From positions 1 through 39,403 of the forward strand of contig CAJUAH010000036.1 in assembly GCA_910584375.1 (NCBI GenBank): 39,403 bases of DNA. The letters run 5' to 3'. Shown here one piece after another: positions 13,312 through 22,647 of the stretch. The position numbers were made by a program, and so were the translations under genes. Position 1 is the first letter of the stretch, and each line of letters opens with the position of its first letter. Source of the stretch: an uncultured Acetatifactor sp. (GTDB taxonomy: Bacteria > Bacillota > Clostridia > Lachnospirales > Lachnospiraceae). The notes under the pieces are model-generated. The model did no database searches and had not been told where the DNA came from. It saw only the letters and a program-made list of their open reading frames with translations.

Positions 13312-15906
13312 ATGAATATATCCAAATTTACCCAGAAGTCCATGCAGGCCGTGCAGGACTGTGAAAAGCTGGCCTACGAGTACGGCAATCAGGAGATCGA
13401 GCAGGAACATCTGCTTTACAGTCTGCTGACCATCGACGACAGTCTGATCCTGAAACTGATCGAGAAGATGGAGATTCAGAAGGAACATTTTGTGAACCGT
13501 GTGGAACAGGCGTTGCAAAAGCGGGTCAAGGTCCAGGGCGGCCAGGTGTACATGGGCCAGCATCTGAACAAGGTCCTGATCTCCGCCGAGGACGAGGCCA
13601 AACAGCTCGGGGACGAGTACGTGTCCGTGGAGCATCTGTTTCTGGCCATGCTGCGTTTTCCCAGCCGGGAGATCGAGGCCGTCTGGAAGGAGTACGGGAT
13701 TACCAGAGAGCGCTTTTTGCAGGCCCTGTCCACTGTGCGGGGCAATCAGCGGGTGACCAGCGACAATCCCGAGGCCACCTATGATACGCTGGAGAAATAC
13801 GGACAGGAGCTGGTGGAGCGGGCCCGTAACCAGAAACTGGACCCGGTGATCGGACGGGACAGCGAGATCCGCAATGTGATCCGCATTCTCTCCCGCAAGA
13901 CCAAGAACAATCCGGTGCTTATCGGCGAACCCGGCGTGGGCAAGACCGCCGTGGTGGAGGGACTGGCCCAGCGTATCGTCCGCGGGGACGTGCCCCAGGG
14001 GCTCAAGGACAAGAAACTCTTCTCACTGGATATGGGCGCTCTGGTGGCGGGAGCCAAGTACCGGGGCGAGTTTGAGGAGCGTTTGAAAGCGGTGCTGGAG
14101 GACGTAAAACAGTCCGACGGGCAGATCATCCTGTTTATCGACGAGCTGCACACCATCGTGGGAGCCGGTAAGACAGACGGAGCCATGGACGCGGGCAATA
14201 TGTTAAAGCCCATGCTGGCCCGGGGAGAACTGCACTGTATCGGCGCCACGACGCTGGATGAGTACCGCCAGTATATAGAAAAAGATCCCGCTTTGGCCCG
14301 GCGTTTCCAGCCGGTGATGGTGGATGAGCCCACGGTGGAGGATACCATATCCATCCTGCGGGGACTGAAAGAACGTTATGAGGTGTACCACGGCGTAAAG
14401 ATTATGGACAACGCCCTGGTCAGCGCCGCCACTCTGTCCAGCCGCTATATCTCGGACCGTTTCCTGCCGGATAAGGCCATCGACCTGGTGGACGAGGCCT
14501 GCGCCCTGATCAAGACGGAACTGGACAGTCTGCCCACGGAGCTGGATGAGCTGCAGCGCAAGGTGATGCAGATGGAGATCGAGGAGGCGGCTCTGAAAAA
14601 GGAGGACGACCGCTTGAGCCAGGAACGTCTGGCGGATCTCCAGAAGGAACTGGCTGAGTTGAAGGAGCAGTTCGCCGGGCGCAAGGCCCAGTGGGACAAT
14701 GAGAAAAAGTCCGTGGAAGATCTGTCAAAGCTGCGGGAACAGATCGACGAGGTCAACAGCCAGATTCAGATCGCCCAGAGAGACGGGGATCTGGAAAAAG
14801 CCGCGGAGCTCAGCTACGGAACCCTGCCTGCGCTGAAAAAGCAGTTGGAAATCGAAGAGGAGAAGGTTAATGCCCGGGATATGTCCCTGGTACACGAGAA
14901 AGTCTCCGATGAGGAGATCGCCAAGATCATTTCCCGCTGGACGGGGATTCCGGTGGCAAAGCTGACGGAGAGCGAGCGCAACAAGACTTTGCATCTGGAT
15001 GAAGAGCTGCATAAGAGGGTGATCGGACAGGACGAGGGCGTGACCAAGGTCAGCGAGGCCATCATCCGCTCCAAGGCGGGCATCAAGGACCCGGGCAAAC
15101 CCATCGGTTCCTTCCTGTTCCTGGGCCCCACCGGCGTAGGCAAGACGGAGCTTGCCAAGTCTCTGGCGGCGGCGCTGTTTGACGACGAGAACAATATTGT
15201 GCGTATCGATATGAGCGAATATATGGAGAAATATTCCGTATCCCGTCTGATCGGGGCTCCTCCCGGATATGTGGGCTATGAGGAGGGGGGACAGCTTACG
15301 GAAGCGGTCAGAAGAAAACCTTACTCCGTGGTGCTGTTTGACGAAGTGGAAAAGGCCCATCCCGATGTGTTCAATGTACTGCTGCAGGTGCTGGACGACG
15401 GGCGGATCACGGACTCCCAGGGGCGCACGGTGGACTTCAAGAATACCATACTGATCATGACTTCCAATATCGGCGCGCCCTATCTGCTGGACGGCATACG
15501 GGAGGACGGCAGTATCTCCGAGGAGGCAGAGGAGCTGGTCATGAATGAGCTGCGGGCGCATTTCAGGCCGGAGTTTTTGAACCGGCTGGATGAGACGATC
15601 CTGTTCAAACCTCTGACCAAGGAGAATATCGGCGGTATCATCAAACTGATCGTGCAGGGGCTGAATCGGCGTCTGGCGGACCGGGATCTGACCATCAGCC
15701 TGACTCCGGAGGCGGAGAGCTATATCATCGATCAGGCATACGACCCGGTATACGGCGCCCGTCCGCTGAAACGTTATATACAAAAACATGTGGAAACTCT
15801 CTCGGCCCGGCTGATCCTGTCGGATCAGGTGGAGCAGGGAGACACCATCCGCATCCAGGTGGAGGGGGACGGCCTGACGGCGGTTCCGATTCACAAAATC
15901 TCATAA
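13312..15906 (+). CDS. clpB: ATP-dependent disaggregase ClpB
   Basis: This 864-aa protein has the full ClpB architecture. The N-terminal Clp repeat domain comes first (KFTQKSMQAVQDCEKLA), then AAA+ module 1 with Walker A GEPGVGKT (205-212), Walker B ILFIDELHT and the arginine-finger region. The long coiled-coil middle domain (about 410-530, LQRKVMQMEIEEAAL...) distinguishes ClpB from ClpC/ClpA. AAA+ module 2 follows, with GPTGVGKTE (605-613) and VLFDEVEKAH. ClpB extracts polypeptides from aggregates with DnaK. ATG at 13312 follows AAGGGAG by 8 bases; the open frame continues upstream but without homology. Confidence 0.97.
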   Translation: MNISKFTQKSMQAVQDCEKLAYEYGNQEIEQEHLLYSLLTIDDSLILKLIEKMEIQKEHFVNRVEQALQKRVKVQGGQVYMGQHLNKVLISAEDEAKQLGDEYVSVEHLFLAMLRFPSREIEAVWKEYGITRERFLQALSTVRGNQRVTSDNPEATYDTLEKYGQELVERARNQKLDPVIGRDSEIRNVIRILSRKTKNNPVLIGEPGVGKTAVVEGLAQRIVRGDVPQGLKDKKLFSLDMGALVAGAKYRGEFEERLKAVLEDVKQSDGQIILFIDELHTIVGAGKTDGAMDAGNMLKPMLARGELHCIGATTLDEYRQYIEKDPALARRFQPVMVDEPTVEDTISILRGLKERYEVYHGVKIMDNALVSAATLSSRYISDRFLPDKAIDLVDEACALIKTELDSLPTELDELQRKVMQMEIEEAALKKEDDRLSQERLADLQKELAELKEQFAGRKAQWDNEKKSVEDLSKLREQIDEVNSQIQIAQRDGDLEKAAELSYGTLPALKKQLEIEEEKVNARDMSLVHEKVSDEEIAKIISRWTGIPVAKLTESERNKTLHLDEELHKRVIGQDEGVTKVSEAIIRSKAGIKDPGKPIGSFLFLGPTGVGKTELAKSLAAALFDDENNIVRIDMSEYMEKYSVSRLIGAPPGYVGYEEGGQLTEAVRRKPYSVVLFDEVEKAHPDVFNVLLQVLDDGRITDSQGRTVDFKNTILIMTSNIGAPYLLDGIREDGSISEEAEELVMNELRAHFRPEFLNRLDETILFKPLTKENIGGIIKLIVQGLNRRLADRDLTISLTPEAESYIIDQAYDPVYGARPLKRYIQKHVETLSARLILSDQVEQGDTIRIQVEGDGLTAVPIHKIS

Positions 15907-15917
15907 TACGGTTTTAC

Positions 15918-15952
15918 AAAGGCCCTGTCGCGAAAAAAGCCAGGGCCTTTTC
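15918..15952 (+). terminator. clpB terminator
   Basis: AAAGGCCCTG (15918-15927) pairs with CAGGGCCTTT (15941-15950), followed by TC. It is a strong stem with a short U-run between clpB and the MATE gene; read leftwards it has an A-rich loop. Confidence 0.75.
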
Positions 15953-15970
15953 GAGAGAAAGGTATATCCA

Positions 15971-17530
15971 ATGACGCGAAAAGACCTGACCAGGGGGGCC
16001 GTGTTCCCCACCCTGGGCTTTTTTGCCCTGCCCATGATACTGGGAAATATGTTGCAGCAGGGATATAATATTGTGGATACCTGGGTGGTGGGACATTACG
16101 CCGGTTCCGACGCGCTGGCGGCCGTGGGAGCGGCCTTTGCGCTGATGACTTTTTTGACCTCCGTGCTGCTGGGGCTGTGCATGGGAAGCGGCGTGGTGTT
16201 TTCCCTGTGTTTTGGCAGACGGGATGAGGAGGGGCTGAAAAAGGCGGTCTGTGCCTCGGCCCTGCTGGTGGCGGCCGTGGGGGTGCTGCTCACGGCCCTG
16301 GCGCTGTGGGCTACCGGGCCGATCCTGGTCTGGATGCGGATTCCTGCAGAGATCAGGGATATCACAAGGGACTATCTGGTACTGATCTTCTGGGGGATAC
16401 CCGCCGTGGCCATGTACAATTATTTTGGGGCTTATCTGAGGGCCGTGGGCAATTCCGTGACGCCGCTGGTATTTTTAGGGATATCCACCGTGCTGAACAT
16501 CGGGTTGGATCTTCTCTTTGTGGCCCGCTGGCAGCAGGGTACTGCCGGAGCCGCGGCCGCTACGATCCTCTCGCAGTACATATCGGGGCTGGGCATCGGC
16601 GTCTATGTGCTGGTCACCGGAAAGGCGGCGCGAGAGGCCTTTGCGCGGTTTCGGGTGAGCAGGGCCAGCCTGGGGGAGATCGCCGGATACTCCGGGCTGA
16701 CCTGCATACAGCAGTCGGTGATGAATCTGGGCATATTGATGGTACAGGGGCTGGTCAACAGTTTCGGGACCACGGTCATGGCGGCGTTTGCGGCGGCGGT
16801 GAAGGTGGACGCCTTTGCCTATATGCCCGCCCAGGAATACGGCAACGCCTTCTCCACCTTTATCGCCCAGAACATGGGGGCGGGAGAGGGGGAACGCATC
16901 CGCAGGGGCGTGCGCTGCGGCGTGCTGACCACGGTGTCCTATTGCCTGGCGGTTTCTCTGGTGTTGTGGTTTCTGGCAAAGCCTCTGATGCTGATCTTTA
17001 TTGCTCCGGAGGAGAGCGCCATCCTGGAGGAGGGTGTGCGGTATCTGCATACGGTGGGGCCTTTTTACTGTGGGATCGGCTGTCTGTTTCTGCTGTACGG
17101 GCTGTACCGCGCCATCGGAAAGCCCGGCATCTCGGTGGTGCTTACCGTTGTATCTCTGGGAACCCGCGTGGCGCTGGCCTACAGTCTGGCGGCTGTTCCC
17201 TCCGTGGGTGTGGCGGGGATCTGGTGGGCCATCCCCATAGGCTGGGGGCTGGCCGATCTGCTGGGCGCGCTGCTCTATGGAAAATACCGAAAACAGTTTG
17301 ACAAATCAGGCGGTTGCAGAACCGGATGCCGTTTCTCTCTGTGCGCGCGATCATCGACACGCCGGACCACAGGGGGATCGCCGAGTTTGAGCAGAACTGT
17401 GAGAAGGCGTCCTGCATCAGCGCGGAGTTTGTCAGGACGATGCTGGGAAAAATCGGCCCTGCTTGAGATGAGGTATGGCCGGAAACGGGAGAGGAGAGTC
17501 AGCTATGAAGAAAGTTTGCGTAATCCGTAG
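15971..17530 (+). CDS. MATE-family multidrug exporter with an out-of-frame C-terminal tail
   Basis: Residues 1-445 are a typical MATE transporter of the DinF/NorM superfamily: FFALPMILGNMLQQGYNIVDTWVVGHYAGSDALAAVG at the N-terminus, about twelve membrane segments, and internal pseudo-symmetry around FAAAVKVDAFAYMPAQEYGNA. Homologues normally end just after the last helix, near YGKYRKQF. Here the frame continues for about 74 residues of Arg/Ser-rich sequence, which is the wrong-frame translation of a nucleosidase gene remnant, and ends inside the next gene (26-base overlap with GH32). The exporter probably still folds, but its natural stop seems to have been lost by a deletion. ATG at 15971 is preceded by GAGAGAAAGG. 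Confidence 0.85.
   Translation: MTRKDLTRGAVFPTLGFFALPMILGNMLQQGYNIVDTWVVGHYAGSDALAAVGAAFALMTFLTSVLLGLCMGSGVVFSLCFGRRDEEGLKKAVCASALLVAAVGVLLTALALWATGPILVWMRIPAEIRDITRDYLVLIFWGIPAVAMYNYFGAYLRAVGNSVTPLVFLGISTVLNIGLDLLFVARWQQGTAGAAAATILSQYISGLGIGVYVLVTGKAAREAFARFRVSRASLGEIAGYSGLTCIQQSVMNLGILMVQGLVNSFGTTVMAAFAAAVKVDAFAYMPAQEYGNAFSTFIAQNMGAGEGERIRRGVRCGVLTTVSYCLAVSLVLWFLAKPLMLIFIAPEESAILEEGVRYLHTVGPFYCGIGCLFLLYGLYRAIGKPGISVVLTVVSLGTRVALAYSLAAVPSVGVAGIWWAIPIGWGLADLLGALLYGKYRKQFDKSGGCRTGCRFSLCARSSTRRTTGGSPSLSRTVRRRPASARSLSGRCWEKSALLEMRYGRKRERRVSYEESLRNP
17302..17466 (+). pseudogene. C-terminal remnant of a methylthioadenosine/nucleoside hydrolase-phosphorylase gene
   Basis: In the frame one behind the MATE gene, about 54 codons read LQNRMPFLSVRAIIDTPDH, then RGIAEFEQNCEKAS, then ISAEFVRTML and a TGA at 17464. 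This is the pattern of the C-terminal strand and helix of MTA/SAH nucleosidase-type proteins (PFLxVRAISD...FexnxxxAaxxSAxFVxxML). The frame is closed by TGA at 17299 and lacks the other ~180 residues and any ribosome binding site, so only a fragment survives. The family call rests on this short motif. Confidence 0.6.
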
Positions 17531-19052
17531 AGAATATCTGTATATACCGATCTGTCCGGGCAGGGAGGAGAGAAGGCTGGAGATATTTTTGAGAGGAGAA
17601 GAGGAAGAGGCGCAAAAGATCTATGAGTTTATGGTGCCCGTGGACGGGGATGCCTCCGGGGAGTATGTCTGCGACTTTTATGCCGAGATTCCGGTGAGGC
17701 AGTACCGGGGCCGTGAACTTCTCCTGTGCGGGGATTTCCCCCCGGCCTTCGAGGAGGCAATCCTCCTGTCCGAAAAGCGGCAGGTGGTAAGCGGCGAGCG
17801 CCCCGTGATACATTTTACCGCGGGCTCTGGCTGGACCAACGATCCCAACGGCCTGATTTATGCGGATGGCGTATACCATTTGTATTTTCAGTACAATCCT
17901 TTTAATACGATCTGGAACAATATGAGCTGGGGACATGCGGTGAGCGGTGATCTGCTCCACTGGAGACAGGAGGATACGGTGCTGTTCCCGGACGGGAGCG
18001 GAACTGTGTTTTCCGGCTGCGCCATCCCCAATGACCGGGAGCTGCTGGGGCTGCCCAAAGAGGCGCTGCTCTTTTTTTACACGGCGGCAGGGGGCAGCAA
18101 TGCTTGGAGCAGGGGCGCGGAGTTCACCCAGAAGATAGCGTACAGTCTGGACGGGGGCAGTACGCTTTCCAAGATGGAGAAACCCTGTCTGCCCACGGTC
18201 TGCCGGGAGAACAGGGATCCTAAAGTATACTGGCACGAGGAGTCGCAGGCATACGTGATGGCGCTGTGGCTGGAGGAAAACGATTTTGGAATATTCCGCT
18301 CCAGAGATCTGGCTCATTGGGAGCAGTCGGACAGACTCACGCTGGAGGGCGCCTGGGAGTGTCCGGATCTTCTGCGTCTGAGCGGAGAAAACGGGGAATC
18401 CTGCTGGTTTTTCTGGACAGCGGACGGTTTCTGTTTCCCCGGTGAATTTGACGGGTACTGTTTCAGGCCCTATGGCGGCAGGCAGCAGGCCTATGTGAAC
18501 CGGATTCCCTATGCGGCCCAGACCTACAGCGGCGTCGCGGATCGGGTGATCTCCATCCCCTGGCTGCGGATGGAGAATGACGGCAGAGCCTTTACCGGCA
18601 CATGCGGGATTCCGGTGGAGCTGGGCTGTAAGAGAACCCAGGAGGGTTATGCGCTGACCCAGAGGCCGGTGCGGGAACTGTTGGAGCGGCGTGAGAAGGC
18701 CGGGGACGGCGCGGTTCTCCACAGGGACGGAAAGATCGTCTGCAGGCCGGACGAAGGAAAGGCGCTGATGTTTGAAATGCGGGCGGCGGATGTCCGGTCC
18801 GGGGAGCATGTATGGGAAATCAACGGCAGCAGGGTCTGCTATGATCCGGGCAGCGGGCGGTTGGCGGTAGACGGAGAAGAATGCCAGGCGGGCCGCGGGC
18901 ATAAAGAAATGATGTTCCTTGTGGACGATAGGATTCTGGAGATTTTTTTTGACGGCGGTGTCTGTCTGGGAACTTTCATTCTCCGGGAGCGGCTTGTCAG
19001 TCTGGAACTGGCGGACGCATCCGTGGAGGAGTATGCCGTGTATGAGGTTTAA
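17505..19052 (+). CDS. Glycoside hydrolase family 32 (beta-fructosidase/sucrose-6-phosphate hydrolase type)
   Basis: This 515-aa protein carries the three GH32 signatures: WTNDPNG (110-116, nucleophile Asp113), RDPK (237-240, transition-state Asp238) and WECPDL (acid/base Glu285). There is an extra ~100-residue N-terminal region before the propeller, and a C-terminal beta-sandwich (LFDGGVCLGTFILRERLV-like ending with IFFDGGV). No signal peptide is present, so it is cytoplasmic and probably acts on sucrose, sucrose-6-phosphate or short fructans. ATG at 17505 follows GAGAGGAGAG. It overlaps the extended MATE frame by 26 bases, a consequence of that gene's lost stop. Confidence 0.88.
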   Translation: MKKVCVIRREYLYIPICPGREERRLEIFLRGEEEEAQKIYEFMVPVDGDASGEYVCDFYAEIPVRQYRGRELLLCGDFPPAFEEAILLSEKRQVVSGERPVIHFTAGSGWTNDPNGLIYADGVYHLYFQYNPFNTIWNNMSWGHAVSGDLLHWRQEDTVLFPDGSGTVFSGCAIPNDRELLGLPKEALLFFYTAAGGSNAWSRGAEFTQKIAYSLDGGSTLSKMEKPCLPTVCRENRDPKVYWHEESQAYVMALWLEENDFGIFRSRDLAHWEQSDRLTLEGAWECPDLLRLSGENGESCWFFWTADGFCFPGEFDGYCFRPYGGRQQAYVNRIPYAAQTYSGVADRVISIPWLRMENDGRAFTGTCGIPVELGCKRTQEGYALTQRPVRELLERREKAGDGAVLHRDGKIVCRPDEGKALMFEMRAADVRSGEHVWEINGSRVCYDPGSGRLAVDGEECQAGRGHKEMMFLVDDRILEIFFDGGVCLGTFILRERLVSLELADASVEEYAVYEV

Positions 19053-19279
19053 GTTATTAGGCAATCTTTACTAAGTTCTCCCTTTCTATTTTGGTAAACT
19101 CCACGAAACGAATAAATCTTTGTAAACTCCATTGTAATCCTAAACAAAATTTGCTAATATCAAACTAACAATTAACTAATTTTCAGGATAAATTTAACTT
19201 AACAAGATAAAATTAAAAAAAGAACAAGATTAAATGATTAAATATTAAATGATTAAATCAAGGAAAGGAAGGTATCACC
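19053..19279 (+). promoter_or_regulatory. AT-rich control region before the alpha-galactosidase gene
   Basis: These 227 bases are strikingly AT-rich compared with the flanking genes. They contain GTAAACTCCA twice (19095-19104 and 19123-19132, 28 bp apart), which could be operator half-sites, and a perfect 15-bp tandem duplication (separate entry). Several weak promoter matches exist; none is clearly best. The LacI regulator encoded downstream is the obvious candidate to bind here. Confidence 0.5.
19229..19258. repeat. Perfect 15-bp tandem duplication next to the GH36 ribosome binding site
   Basis: ATTAAATGATTAAAT occurs at 19229-19243 and again at 19244-19258, ending two bases before the AAGGAAAGGAAGG region used for GH36 translation. 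It would form an unstructured A/U-rich segment in the mRNA leader. Confidence 0.85.
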
Positions 19280-21514
19280 ATGGGCATTACCTACTTGGAG
19301 GAGGAACGGCTGTTTAAGCTGGACACCCCGAACACTACATACTGCATCGGCCTCATCGATCGGGAGGGATTTCTGGGCCATGCCTACTATGGCAGGAGGA
19401 TCGACAATGTACAGGGGATTTCCGCGTTAATGCGGGTTTATGAGAATCCTTTGACACCCGAGACCAACGCCCGGGACAGGCTTTCCTTTCTGGACAGCTT
19501 TCCCACGGAGTATTCCGGCCACGGCGTGGGCGATTACCGGGAGAGCAGTGTCCGGGTCCGCAGCGGCGCGGGGCACAGCGCCGTGCTGTTTACTTATGTC
19601 TCCCATGAGATCTACAGGGGGAAAAAGAAACTGGCGGGACTGCCTGCCACTTTTGGAAATGAAGAGGAAGTGACCACGCTGGCTGTCACCTGCCGGGACG
19701 CCGCGCTGGGTCTTCGGGCCGTGCTGTCGTACAGTGTGTTCGAGGATACGGACGCCATCGCCCGCAGCGTATGTTTTTATAATGACGGCGACGGCCCCGT
19801 CTGTCTGGAGAAGGCCATGAGCGCCTGCCTGGATATGGACAACCGGGACCTTGACATGCTGACGCTGCACGGCTCCTGGGCCAGGGAGCGCCATATGGAC
19901 CGCCGCCGTGTCAGCCACGGCAAGCATGCCGTAGCCAGCCTGCGGGGAGAGCCGGGCCATCAGGAGCATCCGTTTATGGCGCTGCTGGAGCACACGGCCA
20001 CCCAGACCAGGGGGGACGTGTACGGTTTCAGTCTGGTCTATTCCGGCAACTTCCGTATGCAGGCTGAGCTAAATCAATTTGACAGCGTCAGAGTGACGGC
20101 GGGCATAGAGCCGGAAGATTTTAGCTGGAAATTAGCCTCCGGCGAAAGCTTTCAGACGCCGGAAGTGATACTGGTCTACTCGGGGGAGGGCCTGGGCGGC
20201 ATGAGCCGGGCGTATCACGATCTGTACAGAAGGCACCTGATCCGCAGCCCTTACCGGAACAAAAAGCGCCCTATTCTGATCAACAACTGGGAGGCCACCT
20301 ATTTTGACTTTGATGAGGAAAAGCTGCTGGACATTGCCAGAGAGGCGGCAGGGCTGGGCATCGAAATGCTGGTCATGGACGACGGCTGGTTCGGCAACCG
20401 CTACGACGACAACCGGGCGCTGGGAGACTGGCAGGTCAACGAGGAGAAATTAAAGGGGGGCCTGAAAAAGCTGGTGGACGGCGTAAACGCGTTGGGGCTG
20501 GAATTCGGCATCTGGTTTGAGCCGGAGATGATCTCCCCGGAGTCCAGGCTCTACCAGCAGCATCCCGACTGGGCCATCGCCGTTCCCGGCCGTACTCCGG
20601 GGCTGGCCCGCAACCAGTATGTGCTGGATATCAGCCGCAGGGAGGTGCGGGACTGCATTCTGGAGCAGATGTTCGCGGTGCTCCACAGCGCCAATGTCAA
20701 ATATGTAAAATGGGATATGAATCGCCCCTTGAGCGATCTGGGCAGCGTATCTCTCCCGGAGGACCGGCAGGGAGAACTGTACCACCGCTATGTGCTGGGC
20801 ATGTACGAGATGCAGGAGAGACTGCTGGCGGAGTTCCCCGAGCTGCTCCTGGAGAACTGCTCCGGCGGCGGCGCCCGTTTTGACCCGGGTATGCTGTATT
20901 ACAGCCCGCAGATCTGGTGTTCCGACGATACGGACGCCATCGAAAGGCTGGCGATCCAGGAGGGGACGGCGCTGGTCTATCCGCTGTCGGCCATGGGCGC
21001 CCATGTCAGCGTCTGCCCCAACCATGCGGTGGGCCGCAATACGCCCTTTGAGACCAGGGGCTATGTGGCGCTGGCGGGGACATTCGGCTATGAGCTGGAC
21101 ATCACCAAACTGAGTCCGGAGGACAAGGAGACGGTGCGCAGGCAGACGGCCATGTACCACAAATTCAACGACCTGGTGCGGGAAGGCGACTACTACCGCA
21201 TCGCCTCCTATGGGGACAATCATCTGTATGACTGTTTCCAGGTGGTGAGCAGGGATAAAAAGGAAAGCCTGGTATTCTATGTGCAGGTGCTGGGGGAACC
21301 CAACCGGCACGGCAGGATCCTGCGGCTCCAGGGGCTGGACGATACAGCCGTATACCATGTGTATGAGGCGGATATGCAGGGAGATTCCCCGGCGGACATC
21401 ACAAAGGATACCGGCAAAGTCTATAGCGGACAGATGCTGAAAAACGGCGGTATGCTCGTGGAGCGCATGTGGGGAGACTTCCGGGCAAAGCTGATCTGGC
21501 TGAAACGGCAGTAA
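19280..21514 (+). CDS. GH36 alpha-galactosidase
   Basis: This 744-aa protein has the length and layout of bacterial tetrameric GH36 enzymes: an N-terminal beta-supersandwich (1-~320), then a TIM barrel with NNWEATYFDFDEEKLL, LVMDDGWFGNRYDDN, FGIWFEPEMISP and KWDMNRPLSD (nucleophile Asp479), LENCSGGGARFD, and WCSDDTDAIER (acid/base Asp549). The two are separated by the usual 70 residues. A C-terminal beta domain ends the protein. It removes alpha-1,6-galactose from raffinose-type sugars or galactomannan oligosaccharides. No signal peptide, so cytoplasmic. It opens the mannan-type locus and its start follows an AAGGAAGG site. Confidence 0.95.
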   Translation: MGITYLEEERLFKLDTPNTTYCIGLIDREGFLGHAYYGRRIDNVQGISALMRVYENPLTPETNARDRLSFLDSFPTEYSGHGVGDYRESSVRVRSGAGHSAVLFTYVSHEIYRGKKKLAGLPATFGNEEEVTTLAVTCRDAALGLRAVLSYSVFEDTDAIARSVCFYNDGDGPVCLEKAMSACLDMDNRDLDMLTLHGSWARERHMDRRRVSHGKHAVASLRGEPGHQEHPFMALLEHTATQTRGDVYGFSLVYSGNFRMQAELNQFDSVRVTAGIEPEDFSWKLASGESFQTPEVILVYSGEGLGGMSRAYHDLYRRHLIRSPYRNKKRPILINNWEATYFDFDEEKLLDIAREAAGLGIEMLVMDDGWFGNRYDDNRALGDWQVNEEKLKGGLKKLVDGVNALGLEFGIWFEPEMISPESRLYQQHPDWAIAVPGRTPGLARNQYVLDISRREVRDCILEQMFAVLHSANVKYVKWDMNRPLSDLGSVSLPEDRQGELYHRYVLGMYEMQERLLAEFPELLLENCSGGGARFDPGMLYYSPQIWCSDDTDAIERLAIQEGTALVYPLSAMGAHVSVCPNHAVGRNTPFETRGYVALAGTFGYELDITKLSPEDKETVRRQTAMYHKFNDLVREGDYYRIASYGDNHLYDCFQVVSRDKKESLVFYVQVLGEPNRHGRILRLQGLDDTAVYHVYEADMQGDSPADITKDTGKVYSGQMLKNGGMLVERMWGDFRAKLIWLKRQ

Positions 21515-21526
21515 CGGTTATACATG

Positions 21527-21573
21527 AACAGGAAAACCTTCTATTAACAGGAAAACCTTCTATCAACAGGAGA
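21527..21573. repeat. 19-bp tandem repeat before the LacI-type regulator gene
   Basis: AACAGGAAAACCTTCTATT (21527-21545) and AACAGGAAAACCTTCTATC (21546-21564) differ by one base. A third copy begins AACAGGA at 21565 and then diverges into the leader of the regulator gene. Confidence 0.8.
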
Positions 21574-21599
21574 CAGCACAGACAGGAGAGGGTGGAACA

Positions 21600-22616
21600 A
21601 TGGCTAAAGGCGTAAGAATGTCAGACATAGCCCAGAGGCTGGGGGTCAGCACCGTGACAGTGTCCAAGGCGCTGGCCGACCAGAAGGGCGTCAGCGAAGA
21701 GATGCGGGAGCGCATCAAGGCGCTGGCCGAGGAGATGGGCTACAAGGCCCCTGTCAGCGCCCGGCAGGAGACCAAGAAAAGTTACAATATCGGCGTACTC
21801 ATGGGAGAGATCTATGTGGAGAAGTACGCCACATTTTACTGGGAGTTCTATCAGAAGATCATCACCTGCGCCAGTCAGGAGAACTGTTATGTGATCCTGG
21901 AGATGCTGGACGGGGCGAGGGAGAAGGATCTGGAGGAACCCAAACTGGTGCAGAAGGACAAGATCGACGGGCTGATCGTCCTGGGGAGCGTTCGCACCGA
22001 GTATTTGCAGATGCTGAAAAAAAAGTGCAGGATGCCCGTGGTATATATGGATTTTTACGACAAACAGCTACAGGGGGACAGCGTTATCAGCAACAGTTTT
22101 TACGGCGCGTACTGCATGACCAATTATCTGTTCCAGATGGGACATGAAAAAATCGGTTTTGTGGGCACGGTGCTGTCCACGGAGAGTATCACGGACCGTT
22201 ATCTGGGCTATCTGAAGTCTCTCATGGAACACGGCGTACAGGTGCGGGAGGACTGGGTACTGAAAGACAGGGAGGAGAGCAGCGTCTATTGCTTTGACCG
22301 GATCCCCCTGCCGGAGGAGTTGCCCACTGCTTTCGTGTGCAACAGCGACCTGACCGCCAGCAGGATGGTCAAGAGCCTGCAGGAGGCGGGGTACAGGGTG
22401 CCGGAGGACGTCTCCCTGGTGGGATATGACGACTGGCTGCACCCCGGACTGTGCGATGTGCCCATCACCACTTACTCGGTAAACATGAACAGGATGGCCC
22501 AGATCGGCATCGACATACTGGTGCGCCGCATCGGCGGGGACGACGGCCGCTATAACATGCAGATCGTGGAGGGTGAGCCGGTCATTCGGGAGAGCGTGCA
22601 GAGACTGAAAAAATAA
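21600..22616 (+). CDS. LacI-family transcriptional regulator
   Basis: This 338-aa protein has the N-terminal helix-turn-helix and hinge (MSDIAQRLGVSTVTVSKALA, then KGVSEEMRERIKALAEEMGY) and a periplasmic-binding-protein-like effector domain (YNIGVLMGEIY, IDGLIVLGSV, GHEKIGFVGT, PTAFVCNSDLTA, VSLVGYDDW, TTYSVNMNRMAQIGIDILVRRI). It is embedded between the alpha-galactosidase and epimerase genes on the same strand, so it very likely controls this locus in response to a mannose- or galactose-containing sugar. GGAGAGGGTGG precedes the ATG. Confidence 0.93.
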   Translation: MAKGVRMSDIAQRLGVSTVTVSKALADQKGVSEEMRERIKALAEEMGYKAPVSARQETKKSYNIGVLMGEIYVEKYATFYWEFYQKIITCASQENCYVILEMLDGAREKDLEEPKLVQKDKIDGLIVLGSVRTEYLQMLKKKCRMPVVYMDFYDKQLQGDSVISNSFYGAYCMTNYLFQMGHEKIGFVGTVLSTESITDRYLGYLKSLMEHGVQVREDWVLKDREESSVYCFDRIPLPEELPTAFVCNSDLTASRMVKSLQEAGYRVPEDVSLVGYDDWLHPGLCDVPITTYSVNMNRMAQIGIDILVRRIGGDDGRYNMQIVEGEPVIRESVQRLKK

Positions 22617-22647
22617 CGCGTGCGGAAACACGCAAAGGAGTGTGACT

